Source: an uncultured Pelagibacteraceae bacterium (lineage in GTDB: Bacteria > Pseudomonadota > Alphaproteobacteria > Pelagibacterales > Pelagibacteraceae). From it: 64,000 nt of DNA. Made by a program: the position numbers and the translations under genes. Shown piece after piece: positions 30,819-39,723 of the stretch; position 1 is the stretch's first letter, and each line of letters begins with the position of its first letter. The notes under the pieces were generated by a model, which had not been told where the DNA came from, ran no database searches, and saw nothing but the letters and a program-made list of their open reading frames with translations. Location of the stretch: positions 40,326 through 104,325 of the forward strand of contig CACIRD010000006.1 in the NCBI GenBank assembly GCA_902588965.1, in the 5' to 3' direction.

Positions 30819-33161
30819 ATGGATCAAAAAATGAACACTAATATAGATAATAAAATTAGTGATGATTTATCACCTACTAAAAAGCTTACTGGACTTCATT
30901 TAAAAATTGTTGCTGCTATTGCAATAATTTGGTCTTTATTTCAACTTTGGTATGCTTCACCATTTCCATTCATGTTTAATTTTGGAATGTTTAAAGGTTT
31001 GCCCGCAAGAGCCATTCATTTGGGTTTTGCTCTACTTTTAGCGTTTTTGATATTTCCATTTTCTAAATCAAAAAAAATATCAATTGTTGATATCTTAATA
31101 AGTATAGCCGGAGCATTTTGTTGCCTTTATATTTATTTTTTTTATGACCAACTAGTGGACAGGGGTGGTATTTTATTAAAAATTAATATAGGTGAAAATT
31201 TTGTTTTACCAATCGAGCTAATTATTGGAATATTTGGAATTTTAATTCTGTTAGAAGCGACAAGAAGAGTAATAGGCGTTCCTTTAGTAGTTATAGCAGT
31301 TTGTTTTCTAATTTTTTCATATTTTGGCAAATATGCGCCAGAGATAATTTCTCATGGAGGTCTTTCACTTAAAAGATTGGTTGGATTTCAATGGTTTGAC
31401 CAAGAAGCTATATTTGGAATTCCGATTGGAGTTTCGGTTGATTTTATTTTTCTATTTGTATTATTTGGAGCTTTGCTTGAAACAGCTGGAGGTGGACAGT
31501 ATTTTCTGGACTTAGCCTTTTCTCTAGTAGGAAAAATGAGAGGAGGACCTGCTAAAGCAGCAATACTTGGTTCAGGCATGACAGGAATGATCTCAGGATC
31601 TTCGGTTGCAAATACTGTTACTACTGGAACTTTTACTATTCCAATAATGAAAAAAACAGGATTCTCAAAAGAAAAAGCTGGAGCAATAGAAGTTTCATCA
31701 TCAGTTAATGGCCAGATTATGCCACCTGTTATGGGTGCTGCAGCTTTTGTAATGGCTAGTTTTATTGGAGTTACATATTTTGAAATTGTTAAACATGCAT
31801 TCTTGCCTGCAGTAATTTCTTATATTGCATTATTTTATATATCTCACCTAGAGGCATTAAAACTTAACTTAAGAGGAATGGAAGAAAAGGATGTTCCAAA
31901 TTTAAAAGAAACATTTTTATCAGGTTTACACTTTTTAATTCCAATTTTTGTATTAATATATTTATTAACCTATCTTAGACTGACTGCATCATATTCTATA
32001 TTTTATGCAACTATTGCATTAGTTGGAGTTAATTTAATAAACAAAATTATAAAATCATCAAAAAATGGTGATTATAAAGATGGTTTTAAAATTTGGTTTA
32101 ATCAAACAATAGTTGGATTTGAAAAAGGTGCAATAAATATGGTTGCGGTAGGAATAGCAATAGCAACAGCTGGAATAATTGTTGGGGCAGTAGGATCAAC
32201 TGGTCTAAGTACAAACTTAATAATAGTAATCGAAGCCGTTGCGAAGGATAATGTAATAATATTAATATTTTTAACAATAATTTTGTGTTTATTGCTTGGA
32301 ATGGGACTCCCAACTACAGCAAATTATGTTGTTGTTGCTTCGCTAATGTCCATGGTATTAGTCGATGTTGGTAATGCATCAGGCTTTATATTCCCATTGA
32401 TTGCTGTACATTTATTTGTTTTTTATTTTGGTTTAATGGCAGATGTTACTCCACCCGTAGGTCTCGCATCTTATGCAGCGGCCGGTATTTCAGGAGGAGA
32501 TCCTCTTAAAACAGGCGTTCAGGCTTTTTGGTATAGTTTAAGAACAGGAGTATTACCAATTGTATTTTTGTTTAATCACGAATTATTACTTATTGGAATT
32601 GAAAATATTTGGCATGCAATAATTGTAATTTTTACCTCACTAATTGGAATATTAGTTTTTACATCAGCAACACAAAGATGGATGTTTAATAAATTAAGAT
32701 GGTTTGAAATTATAATATTTTTAATTATATCTATATCTCTTTTATCTCCTGAATTTGCTCTAAATAAAATTTATCCCAAGTACAATTTCAAGGATTTGAA
32801 TGAAACTAAATTACTTGAATTAGAACCAAATAAAGAGGTACACATACGAATTACTAGACCAAGTGAATATGGAGATAGGTACAAACTATTTGTTATAAAA
32901 AAAAATTCCTTCAAAACAAAGTATACCCTAGAAGATTATGGGCTAAACTTAGTTCAGGATAATGAAAAAACAATAGTTGATACAATAAAATGGAATGGTT
33001 TAGCTAAAAAAGAAGGTCTAGAGACTGGCGATATAATAAGTGAACTGAAGATTGAAAATTTAAATAGACCAAATAAAGGTATAGTATATCCTTTTTCACT
33101 GGGACTTTTATTAATTTTTGGTTATCTTAACTTTAGAAATTATGAATTTAAAAAAAATTAA
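30819..33161 (+). CDS. TRAP transporter fused permease (DctQ-DctM, 4TM/12TM)
   Basis: The 780-residue membrane protein joins the small DctQ-like part (helices in residues 25-150) to the large DctM-like part, with GSGMTGMISGSSVANTVTTG and GMGLPTTANYVVVASL. About residues 640-760 form a non-membrane C-terminal extension (TRPSEYGDRYKLFVIKK, then AKKEGLETGDIISELKI, PDZ-like), ending in one more helix. Its position matches the DUF3394 extension of TAXI-type fused permeases. It works with the binding protein upstream, in the inner membrane. The racemase-like gene overlaps its 3' end by 20 bases. Confidence 0.93.
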   Translation: MDQKMNTNIDNKISDDLSPTKKLTGLHLKIVAAIAIIWSLFQLWYASPFPFMFNFGMFKGLPARAIHLGFALLLAFLIFPFSKSKKISIVDILISIAGAFCCLYIYFFYDQLVDRGGILLKINIGENFVLPIELIIGIFGILILLEATRRVIGVPLVVIAVCFLIFSYFGKYAPEIISHGGLSLKRLVGFQWFDQEAIFGIPIGVSVDFIFLFVLFGALLETAGGGQYFLDLAFSLVGKMRGGPAKAAILGSGMTGMISGSSVANTVTTGTFTIPIMKKTGFSKEKAGAIEVSSSVNGQIMPPVMGAAAFVMASFIGVTYFEIVKHAFLPAVISYIALFYISHLEALKLNLRGMEEKDVPNLKETFLSGLHFLIPIFVLIYLLTYLRLTASYSIFYATIALVGVNLINKIIKSSKNGDYKDGFKIWFNQTIVGFEKGAINMVAVGIAIATAGIIVGAVGSTGLSTNLIIVIEAVAKDNVIILIFLTIILCLLLGMGLPTTANYVVVASLMSMVLVDVGNASGFIFPLIAVHLFVFYFGLMADVTPPVGLASYAAAGISGGDPLKTGVQAFWYSLRTGVLPIVFLFNHELLLIGIENIWHAIIVIFTSLIGILVFTSATQRWMFNKLRWFEIIIFLIISISLLSPEFALNKIYPKYNFKDLNETKLLELEPNKEVHIRITRPSEYGDRYKLFVIKKNSFKTKYTLEDYGLNLVQDNEKTIVDTIKWNGLAKKEGLETGDIISELKIENLNRPNKGIVYPFSLGLLLIFGYLNFRNYEFKKN

Positions 33162-33891
33162 ACCCAAATATTTAAAAAAACCGAATTCAAGAATTGGTTT
33201 AATCGCGCTAGCAAGTGATTTTATTATTGAAAAGGATTTTTTAAATGTAATAAATGGAAAAAAAATAGATTTTTTTGTTAATAGAATTAAATGTTATAAT
33301 CCTTTAACAAGTAAAAATCTTATTAAGATGTCAAAAGACTTAACAAACGTTACAAAAGAAATATTACCAGATCAAAAAATAGACTGTATAGTTTATGGAT
33401 GCACATCAGGAACAATTGCAGCTGGTTATAAAGCAATTGAAAAAAAAATTAAAAGAGCAAAACCAAATGCTAAAGTTACTACTCCAAGCACCGCAGCCTT
33501 AAAAGCTTTAAAAAAAATGAATATAAAAAAAATATCTTTATTTACCCCTTATCCTAAAAAATTAAATGATGAAGTTGTGAGCTTCTTTCAAAAGAAAAAT
33601 TTTATTATTACTTCAAATTCGTATTTTGATATAAGTTCTGACATAGATATTGGCAAAGTTGATCCGGAGTATTTGTTCAAGGTTTTATCAAAAATGGATC
33701 ATAAAAATGCTGATGCGCTTTTTGTTTCATGTACAGCTTTGCCAATTTTATCAATATTGGACAGATTAGAGAAAAAAATAAAAAAAATTGTTCTCTCAAG
33801 CAATCAAGCCCTAATATGGGATACGCTCGAAAATATTGGAAAAAATAGTTCAATTAAGGGTTTTGGGAAACTTTTTAACAAAAAAAATTAA
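33142..33891 (+). CDS. Asp/Glu racemase-fold enzyme (maleate isomerase / arylmalonate decarboxylase type)
   Basis: I use ATG 33142 (MNLKKIKPKYLKKPN), giving 249 residues; the open frame starts at 33118, deeper in the TRAP gene. Two catalytic-type cysteines sit in YGCTSGTIAAG and SCTALP, as in maleate cis-trans isomerases and arylmalonate decarboxylases, and ISLFTPYPKKLNDEV fits their central fold. The family isomerises or decarboxylates small dicarboxylates by thiol chemistry. The 20-base overlap with the TRAP permease suggests it processes what that transporter imports, such as a dicarboxylate (inference). Confidence 0.8.
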   Translation: MNLKKIKPKYLKKPNSRIGLIALASDFIIEKDFLNVINGKKIDFFVNRIKCYNPLTSKNLIKMSKDLTNVTKEILPDQKIDCIVYGCTSGTIAAGYKAIEKKIKRAKPNAKVTTPSTAALKALKKMNIKKISLFTPYPKKLNDEVVSFFQKKNFIITSNSYFDISSDIDIGKVDPEYLFKVLSKMDHKNADALFVSCTALPILSILDRLEKKIKKIVLSSNQALIWDTLENIGKNSSIKGFGKLFNKKN

Positions 33892-33939
33892 TTAAATTTT
33901 ATAAAAAATAGCGTCAAATTGATAAAGCTGCCCCTTTTC

Positions 33940-33967
33940 TTGAAGAAACTTTTTATTAAACTATACT
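33940..33967 (+). promoter_or_regulatory. Candidate promoter of the doeA-like / potA unit
   Basis: TTGAAG (33940-33945) and TATACT (33962-33967) have 16-base spacing, predicting a start near 33974, 18 bases before the ATG at 33992. It is the only good sigma70-like match in the 100-base gap. Confidence 0.5.
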
Positions 33968-33991
33968 ATTAAAAAATCTATTAATATTAAA

Positions 33992-35158
33992 ATGTCATTT
34001 TCAAAAAAAGAATATCAAGAAAGATTAATAAAGACTAAAAATTTAATGCAAAAAAAAGGCATTGAGTTACTTATTTCTCAAGACACTAATAATATGAACT
34101 ATCTGACTGGCTATGACGCTTGGTCTTTTTATTACTCTCAATGTGTAATTGTGCATATAGATTGTGAAGAACCTTTGTGTTTTGTAAGAGCTCAAGACGC
34201 AGGCGGCGCATATATAAAAACATATTTAAAAAATGAAAATATTATCGTTTACGATGAAAAATATATTCACACATGGCCAATACATCCTTACGATTCTTTA
34301 ATAAAATTAATTAAAAAAAGAGGATGGGATAAATTGAAGATTGGAGTTGAAATGGATAGTCATTACTTTACTGCTTTTTGTTATGAGAAATTAAAACAAG
34401 GACTTCCTAATGCAGAGATAAAAGATTCTGAAAGATTGGTTAATTGGGTTAGATTAATTAAATCTAATGCTGAAATTGAATATATGAAAAATGCAGCTAA
34501 AATATCTCAAGAAGCAATGAAAGTAGCAGTGGAAACAATAAATCCAGGTGTTAGACAGTGTGACGCTGTTGGTGAAATTCAAAGGGCACTTTTTAGAGGA
34601 ACAAAAGAAGTTGGTGGAGAGTATGCCAGTATAGCAACATTATTACCAACAGGAAAAGGCACATCAGCATCCCATTTAACAGCAACCGATGAGAAATTTA
34701 TTGAAGGAGAAGCAACAATTGTAGAACTATCAGGTGTTGTTAAAAGATACCACTGTCCGATGGCAAGGACTGTACAGCTAGGTAAACCAGAGCAAAAAAA
34801 AATTGATGCAATGAAGGCAACTAATGAAGCTTTAAACGCAGGTATTGAAGCAACTAAACCAGGAAATACAGCTGATGATGTTGCGCAAAAGTTTTGGGGA
34901 GTTTTAGATAAATATAATATTAAAAAAGAATCTAGAACTGGATATTCAATAGGCATTGGCTACCCTCCTGACTGGGGTGAACATACTTTAAACATATACA
35001 AAGGAGACATGACAGTATTACAACCCAATGTTTGTTTTCATATGATTGCGGTAATGCAATTTGGAGAATGGGGAGTAGAAGCATCAGAATCTATAAGGGT
35101 AACTGAGCAAGGAAGTGAACTTTTTTGCAATTTTTCAAGAGATTTACACATAAAATAA
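33992..35158 (+). CDS. doeA: M24-fold hydrolase, ectoine hydrolase (DoeA)-like
   Basis: The 388-residue protein has the two-domain creatinase/prolidase fold. It resembles DoeA by NYLTGYDAWSFYYSQCV near 35, the KIGVEMDS segment, KRYHCPMARTVQLGKP and SIGIGYPPDWGEHTL. DoeA opens the ectoine ring to N-acetyl-diaminobutyrate. Most M24 metal ligands are missing: where aminopeptidases have Asp-x-Gly...Asp, this reads VELSG...CPMAR. That suggests metal-independent hydrolysis as in creatinase. doeB/doeC/doeD are not in the window. It stands 38 bases upstream of potA, so its substrate may enter by that ABC system. Hydrolysis of another cyclic or peptide-like amine remains possible. Confidence 0.75.
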   Translation: MSFSKKEYQERLIKTKNLMQKKGIELLISQDTNNMNYLTGYDAWSFYYSQCVIVHIDCEEPLCFVRAQDAGGAYIKTYLKNENIIVYDEKYIHTWPIHPYDSLIKLIKKRGWDKLKIGVEMDSHYFTAFCYEKLKQGLPNAEIKDSERLVNWVRLIKSNAEIEYMKNAAKISQEAMKVAVETINPGVRQCDAVGEIQRALFRGTKEVGGEYASIATLLPTGKGTSASHLTATDEKFIEGEATIVELSGVVKRYHCPMARTVQLGKPEQKKIDAMKATNEALNAGIEATKPGNTADDVAQKFWGVLDKYNIKKESRTGYSIGIGYPPDWGEHTLNIYKGDMTVLQPNVCFHMIAVMQFGEWGVEASESIRVTEQGSELFCNFSRDLHIK

Positions 35159-35196
35159 TAACTTGAAAAAAATTCCAACAAATGTTTTAAATCACC

Positions 35197-36285
35197 ATGC
35201 CAAAGAACGAACAATTCGTTAGGTTTGACAAAGTCGATAAAAGCTACGACGGAAAAGTTTTAGTTGTCAAAGATTTAAATTTAGATATTGCAGAAGGTGA
35301 ATTTATTACCATGTTAGGACCATCTGGTTCTGGTAAAACAACTTGTTTGATGATGTTAGCAGGCTTCGAAACTCCTACAAATGGAGAAATATATTTAGAT
35401 AATAATCCTATATCAAATATTCCACCTCACAAAAGAGGGATTGGAATGGTCTTTCAAAATTATGCTTTGTTTCCACATATGACAGTTTACGAAAATTTAG
35501 CTTTTCCATTAAGAGTTAGAAAAGTTTCAAAAGAAGATGCTGATAAAAAAATTGATAAAGCTTTGTCAATGGTATCTCTGTCAGGATTTGAAAATAGAAT
35601 GCCAGGACAATTATCTGGAGGACAACAACAAAGAGTTGCCGTTGCAAGAGCACTAGTTTTTGATCCTGCGGTAGTACTTATGGATGAACCTCTAGGTGCC
35701 CTAGACAAAAACCTTAGAGAAAGTATGCAATATGAAATTAAACATATACATGAAAGTATTGGTGTTACAGTAGTATACGTTACACATGACCAAGGCGAAG
35801 CATTAACAATGTCAAACAGAATTGCAGTTTTCAACGACGGAAAAGTTCAACAACTTTCATCACCAGATAAGCTTTATGAAGAACCAGTAAATTCTTTTGT
35901 AGCAGAATTTATTGGAGAAAATAATAGATTTTCAGGTCAAGTTACAGATTTTTCAAAAGATAAATGTAAAGTAAAACTGAATGATGGATCTGAAATTTTG
36001 GCTAATCCAATAACAGTAAAATCAAGTGGAGAAAAAACTATTGTATCCTTAAGACCTGAAAGGGCTTTAATAAATACCGATGAAAAAATGGAAAATAATT
36101 TTAAGGGTAAAATTGAAGAAGTTATTTATCATGGTGATCATACAAGAGTAAGACTTAACTTGCTTGGTAATAATGATTTTATTTTAAAAGTACCTAATAG
36201 TTCAGCTAATATGGAAATAAAACTTGGAAACGAAATTAATGTCAGCTGGAACAGCTTTGATGCTAGAGCCTTAGACCCGAAATAA
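35197..36285 (+). CDS. potA: Spermidine/putrescine-type ABC transporter ATPase
   Basis: The 362-residue ATPase has Walker A GPSGSGKTT at 41-49, QNYALFPHMTVYENLAFPL, signature LSGGQQQRVAVARAL, VVLMDEPLGALDK and a C-terminal TOBE domain with SLRPERALI. It belongs to the PotA group that energises import of polyamines and related cations. The binding protein gene follows after 128 bases with its own promoter, then the two permeases: a complete importer. SAR11 transporters of this group are reported to accept several polyamines. Confidence 0.93.
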   Translation: MPKNEQFVRFDKVDKSYDGKVLVVKDLNLDIAEGEFITMLGPSGSGKTTCLMMLAGFETPTNGEIYLDNNPISNIPPHKRGIGMVFQNYALFPHMTVYENLAFPLRVRKVSKEDADKKIDKALSMVSLSGFENRMPGQLSGGQQQRVAVARALVFDPAVVLMDEPLGALDKNLRESMQYEIKHIHESIGVTVVYVTHDQGEALTMSNRIAVFNDGKVQQLSSPDKLYEEPVNSFVAEFIGENNRFSGQVTDFSKDKCKVKLNDGSEILANPITVKSSGEKTIVSLRPERALINTDEKMENNFKGKIEEVIYHGDHTRVRLNLLGNNDFILKVPNSSANMEIKLGNEINVSWNSFDARALDPK

Positions 36286-36350
36286 ACTCTAAGTAAAAAA
36301 AAAGTAAATATCTATCAGTAAAATAAAGCTTAATTTTAGCAAATGGCTTG

Positions 36351-36379
36351 TTGACTCCTTTGTTATATCTTGTTGTAAT
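36351..36379 (+). promoter_or_regulatory. Promoter of the potD-like gene
   Basis: TTGACT (36351-36356), 17 bases, TGTAAT (36374-36379): a good sigma70 match. The leader of about 28 bases has a strong ribosome site GGAGGA (36405-36410) before the ATG at 36414. The binding protein is therefore probably expressed separately and strongly. Confidence 0.65.
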
Positions 36380-36413
36380 CTCTCTTTTAAAAAAACGTTT
36401 AAACGGAGGATAA

Positions 36414-37529
36414 ATGAAAAAATTAAGTAAACTATTACTTACTTTGACTTTTGCTCTTTCTATTACTACATCAGCATTTGCAGTTGTTGTTGCATCTTGG
36501 GGTGGAGCGTATACAGAGTCTCAAAAGTTAGGTTATGGTGATCCTACAGCAAAAAAACTAGGTGTACCTATTGATTGGGTAGACTACTCTGGTGGATTAT
36601 CAGAAATTAAAGCACAAAAAGAAGCAGGAGCTATAGTGTGGGACATCATAGATGTTTTCGCTATGGATACTATAACTGGTTGTGACGAAGGATTATTTGT
36701 AGAATTTGATTTCGACAAAGATTTCCCAGCTGCACCAGATGGAACTCCAGCAAGTAAAGATTTCTTTACTAGCATGCCATCTAAATGTGCTGTAGGAAAT
36801 ATTTTATATTCTTGGAATTACGCTTACAATAGTAAAAATGTTAAAGGTAAACCAAAAACTATAAAAGATTTCTTTAACACTAAAAAATTCCCTGGAAAAA
36901 GAGCTATCTACAAAAGCGCTTTAACGAACTTAGAAATCGCTTTAGCTGCAGATGGTATTAAACCAGGAAAAGGTGGAGCAAAAATTTATAAAGCTTTAGA
37001 ATCTGAAAAAGGTATTCAAAGAGCTTTAGATAAGATCAAAAAACTTTGCACAGATCCAAACGGTGGATGTGTATTTTGGTCTGCAGGTGCTCAACCACCA
37101 GAACTATTAATGAGTGGTGAAGTTGTAATGGCAACTGGTTGGAACGGAAGATTTTTCAACGCTACAGTTGGTGAAGGCGCTCCAATCGTTCAAGTTTGGG
37201 ACGGTCAAGGACTTGATTACGAATACTTTGTATTAGTAAAAGGTGGACCAAACGAAAGCGATGCTAAAAAAGCTTTAGCAATGATGACAAGTACAGAAGG
37301 TCTAGCAGGAAGTGCTAAATACATTGCTTATGCTCCTTGGAGAAAATCATCTATTGATGTGATGAAAAAAGGAGAGCCTTGGTATAAAGATGGTAAGACT
37401 AACATGGTACCACATATGCCAACAGCACCACAAAATACAAAAAACTACTTCTTAGTTGACCCACTATTCTGGGCTGATAACGGTACTGAGATCGGCGAGA
37501 AATGGGAAGCTATGAAAGCAGGTCTATAA
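36414..37529 (+). CDS. potD: Spermidine/putrescine-type ABC transporter substrate-binding protein
   Basis: The 371-residue periplasmic protein has a signal peptide ending SAFA, then VVVASWGGAYTESQKLGYGD, GALPVDWVDYSGG-like sequence and an SBP_bac_8-type fold. Acidic and aromatic residues (for instance DVFAMDTITGCDE, YFLVDPLFWADNG) suit binding of cationic polyamines. Codon use is notably selected, with few rare codons, and promoter, ribosome site and terminator all fit high expression. Four cysteines (TGCDE, SKCAV, KLCTD, GGCVF) could pair in the periplasm. Confidence 0.9.
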   Translation: MKKLSKLLLTLTFALSITTSAFAVVVASWGGAYTESQKLGYGDPTAKKLGVPIDWVDYSGGLSEIKAQKEAGAIVWDIIDVFAMDTITGCDEGLFVEFDFDKDFPAAPDGTPASKDFFTSMPSKCAVGNILYSWNYAYNSKNVKGKPKTIKDFFNTKKFPGKRAIYKSALTNLEIALAADGIKPGKGGAKIYKALESEKGIQRALDKIKKLCTDPNGGCVFWSAGAQPPELLMSGEVVMATGWNGRFFNATVGEGAPIVQVWDGQGLDYEYFVLVKGGPNESDAKKALAMMTSTEGLAGSAKYIAYAPWRKSSIDVMKKGEPWYKDGKTNMVPHMPTAPQNTKNYFLVDPLFWADNGTEIGEKWEAMKAGL

Positions 37530-37566
37530 TTTTAAGTTTTAAACTTTAAAATTATATAATATATTT

Positions 37567-37600
37567 AAGGGCGGTTATTTATTAACCGCCCTTTTTATTT
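37567..37600 (+). terminator. Intrinsic terminator between potD and potB
   Basis: AAGGGCGGTTA (37567-37577), loop TTTAT, TAACCGCCCTT (37583-37593) and then TTTATTT. It ends at the base before the potB ATG (37601), so the potB ribosome-binding region lies inside the stem. The hairpin could both attenuate transcription and hinder potB translation. Confidence 0.92.
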
Positions 37601-38854
37601 ATGAGCAGCGAAACACAAAAAATTTTAACCACTGACGGAATACCTCTAGAAGAGAGTCTAAAAAAAGCAGAGAAAAAAAATAAAATAAAAGCTTTTTTAC
37701 TTGTATGTCCTTTATTGTTATTTTTAGTAATCACATATGTATTTCCAATAGGCGACATGCTTTTTAGAAGTATAGATGATCGAATGGTTACGAATATGCT
37801 TCCTAAAACATATAAAGCAATGGAACAATGGGATGGAAAACAGCTACCACCAGAAGAAGTTTTTGAAGGATTTTACTTAGACTATAAAAAATTAGTAGAA
37901 GAGAAAACTTTTGGAAAATTAGCTACACAATTAAATTATGAAAAAAATGGTTTTAAAAGTATTTTAAAAAAATTAAAGAGAAAAATTACAAAATTTGAGG
38001 AAGGAAATTATAAAGAACAAATAATGGCGGTCCATAAACGATGGGCAGACGTAGAATATTGGAGAGCACTTAAAAGAAGAGCGCCCGCTTATAGTTATTC
38101 AAAATATCTTAAAGGTATGGATATGTATGAAAATGAGGATGGAAAAATTGTTCAAGTTTCTGAAGATAGAAGAATTCACAAAATTCTATGGGTAAGAACT
38201 GTTGAGGTAGCTTTTTTTGTTACAGTTTTTTGTTTTTTAATGGCTTACCCAATTGCACATTTATTAGCAACACTCCCAATGAAATATAGTAATTTATTAA
38301 TGATTTGTGTTCTATTACCTTTTTGGACATCTTTGCTCGTCAGAACTGCAAGTTGGATGATTTTATTACAGCAACAAGGAATCGTTAATGATTTTTTTGT
38401 CTGGATAGGTCTTGTAGCTGACGATAATAGGCCTGAGATGATGTATAACAAGGTTGGCACATATGTTGCAATGACTCAAATCCTTTTACCATTCATGGTA
38501 TTGCCGCTTTATAGTGTTATGAAAACTATCTCTCCTAGCTTGATGAGAGCAGGAAAATCCTTAGGTGGAACTCCTTTTGTAGCATTTTGGAAGGTTTATT
38601 TCCCCCTAACCATCCCTGGAATAGGTGCTGGTTGCTTGTTAGTTTTTATACTCGCTATTGGATATTATATTACTCCAGCTTTGGTTGGGGGAGCATCCGG
38701 AACACTAATTAGTAACCATATAGCTTTTCATATGAAAAGTACTTTAGATTGGAGCTTTGCATCAGCAATGGGGTTAATGTTATTGACTGGTGTCTTAGCT
38801 ATTTATTGGGTTTATAATAAACTTGTAGGAGTTGATAACATTAAACTGGGATAG
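37601..38854 (+). CDS. potB: Polyamine-type ABC transporter permease, PotB-like
   Basis: The 417-residue protein is longer than E. coli PotB (about 285). After helix one (30-50) comes a soluble, charged stretch to about 196 with likely helices (FKSILKKLKRKITKFEEG), and then the MetI-type core with the EAA-like loop AGKSLGGTPFVAFWKVYFPLTIPGI. Similar extended permeases exist in other alphaproteobacteria. The insert would face the periplasm and may contact the binding protein (inference). Its start codon directly follows the terminator stem. Confidence 0.9.
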   Translation: MSSETQKILTTDGIPLEESLKKAEKKNKIKAFLLVCPLLLFLVITYVFPIGDMLFRSIDDRMVTNMLPKTYKAMEQWDGKQLPPEEVFEGFYLDYKKLVEEKTFGKLATQLNYEKNGFKSILKKLKRKITKFEEGNYKEQIMAVHKRWADVEYWRALKRRAPAYSYSKYLKGMDMYENEDGKIVQVSEDRRIHKILWVRTVEVAFFVTVFCFLMAYPIAHLLATLPMKYSNLLMICVLLPFWTSLLVRTASWMILLQQQGIVNDFFVWIGLVADDNRPEMMYNKVGTYVAMTQILLPFMVLPLYSVMKTISPSLMRAGKSLGGTPFVAFWKVYFPLTIPGIGAGCLLVFILAIGYYITPALVGGASGTLISNHIAFHMKSTLDWSFASAMGLMLLTGVLAIYWVYNKLVGVDNIKLG

Positions 38855-38856
38855 AT

Positions 38857-39711
38857 ATGGCATTACCAAAATATACAGAAACACATTATAGAATTTGGCA
38901 TTATTTTTATTTGACTGTCTGTACTTGTGTATTTTTCTTCTTAATAGCTCCATTATTCGTAATATTTCCATTATCTTTTAATGCTGAGGAGTTTTTAGTT
39001 TTTTCAGACGGAATGAAAAGACTTGATCCTGACGCTTTTTCTTTAAGATGGTATGTAGATATGATTTATGGAACAAAAAACCCTTGGGGACTTGCAGCTA
39101 AAAATAGTTTTATTATTGCAATATTCGCCACTTTAGGTTCTGTTATACTTGGTACTGTAGCAGCACTTGGTTTGAGTAGTAGACACATGCCTTACAAAGG
39201 AATAATTATGGCAACTTTGATTTCACCAATGATTGTTCCATTAATCATTTCAGGTGTAGCAATATTTTTTTTCATGGCAAAAGTTGGACTAGCCGCAACA
39301 CACACAGGAATTGTTTTAGCACATATAGTTTTGGGAACTCCATTTGTAGTAATAACAGTAACAGCTACATTGTCAGGATTTGATCATAGTGTTACTAGAG
39401 CAGCATCAAGTCTGGGAAGCGATCCTGTAAATACTTTTATGAAAATAACCTTACCATTAATTTTACCAGGCGTTATTTCAGGCGGTCTTTTTGCCTTTGT
39501 TACATCTTTTGATGAAGTTGTAGTTGTTTTATTTTTAGCTGGACTTGATAATACAACCATTCCAATTCAAATGTGGACTGGATTAAGAGAGCAGTTAAGT
39601 CCAACTATACTTGCTGTCGCAACCTGCCTAATTATCCTTTCTACATTAATACTTGTTACGGCAGAACTGTTAAGAAGAAGATCTGAGCGTATCAGAGGTA
39701 TTAATAGATAA
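38857..39711 (+). CDS. potC: Polyamine-type ABC transporter permease, PotC-like
   Basis: The 284-residue protein has six helices and the EAA loop AASSLGSDPVNTFMKITLPLILPGV of PotC-type permeases. The C-terminus is short and basic (RRRSERIRGINR), cytoplasmic. It begins two bases after potB and pairs with it. The next gene follows after 12 bases and may share the transcript. Confidence 0.93.
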   Translation: MALPKYTETHYRIWHYFYLTVCTCVFFFLIAPLFVIFPLSFNAEEFLVFSDGMKRLDPDAFSLRWYVDMIYGTKNPWGLAAKNSFIIAIFATLGSVILGTVAALGLSSRHMPYKGIIMATLISPMIVPLIISGVAIFFFMAKVGLAATHTGIVLAHIVLGTPFVVITVTATLSGFDHSVTRAASSLGSDPVNTFMKITLPLILPGVISGGLFAFVTSFDEVVVVLFLAGLDNTTIPIQMWTGLREQLSPTILAVATCLIILSTLILVTAELLRRRSERIRGINR

Positions 39712-39723
39712 AAATTAAGTCTT

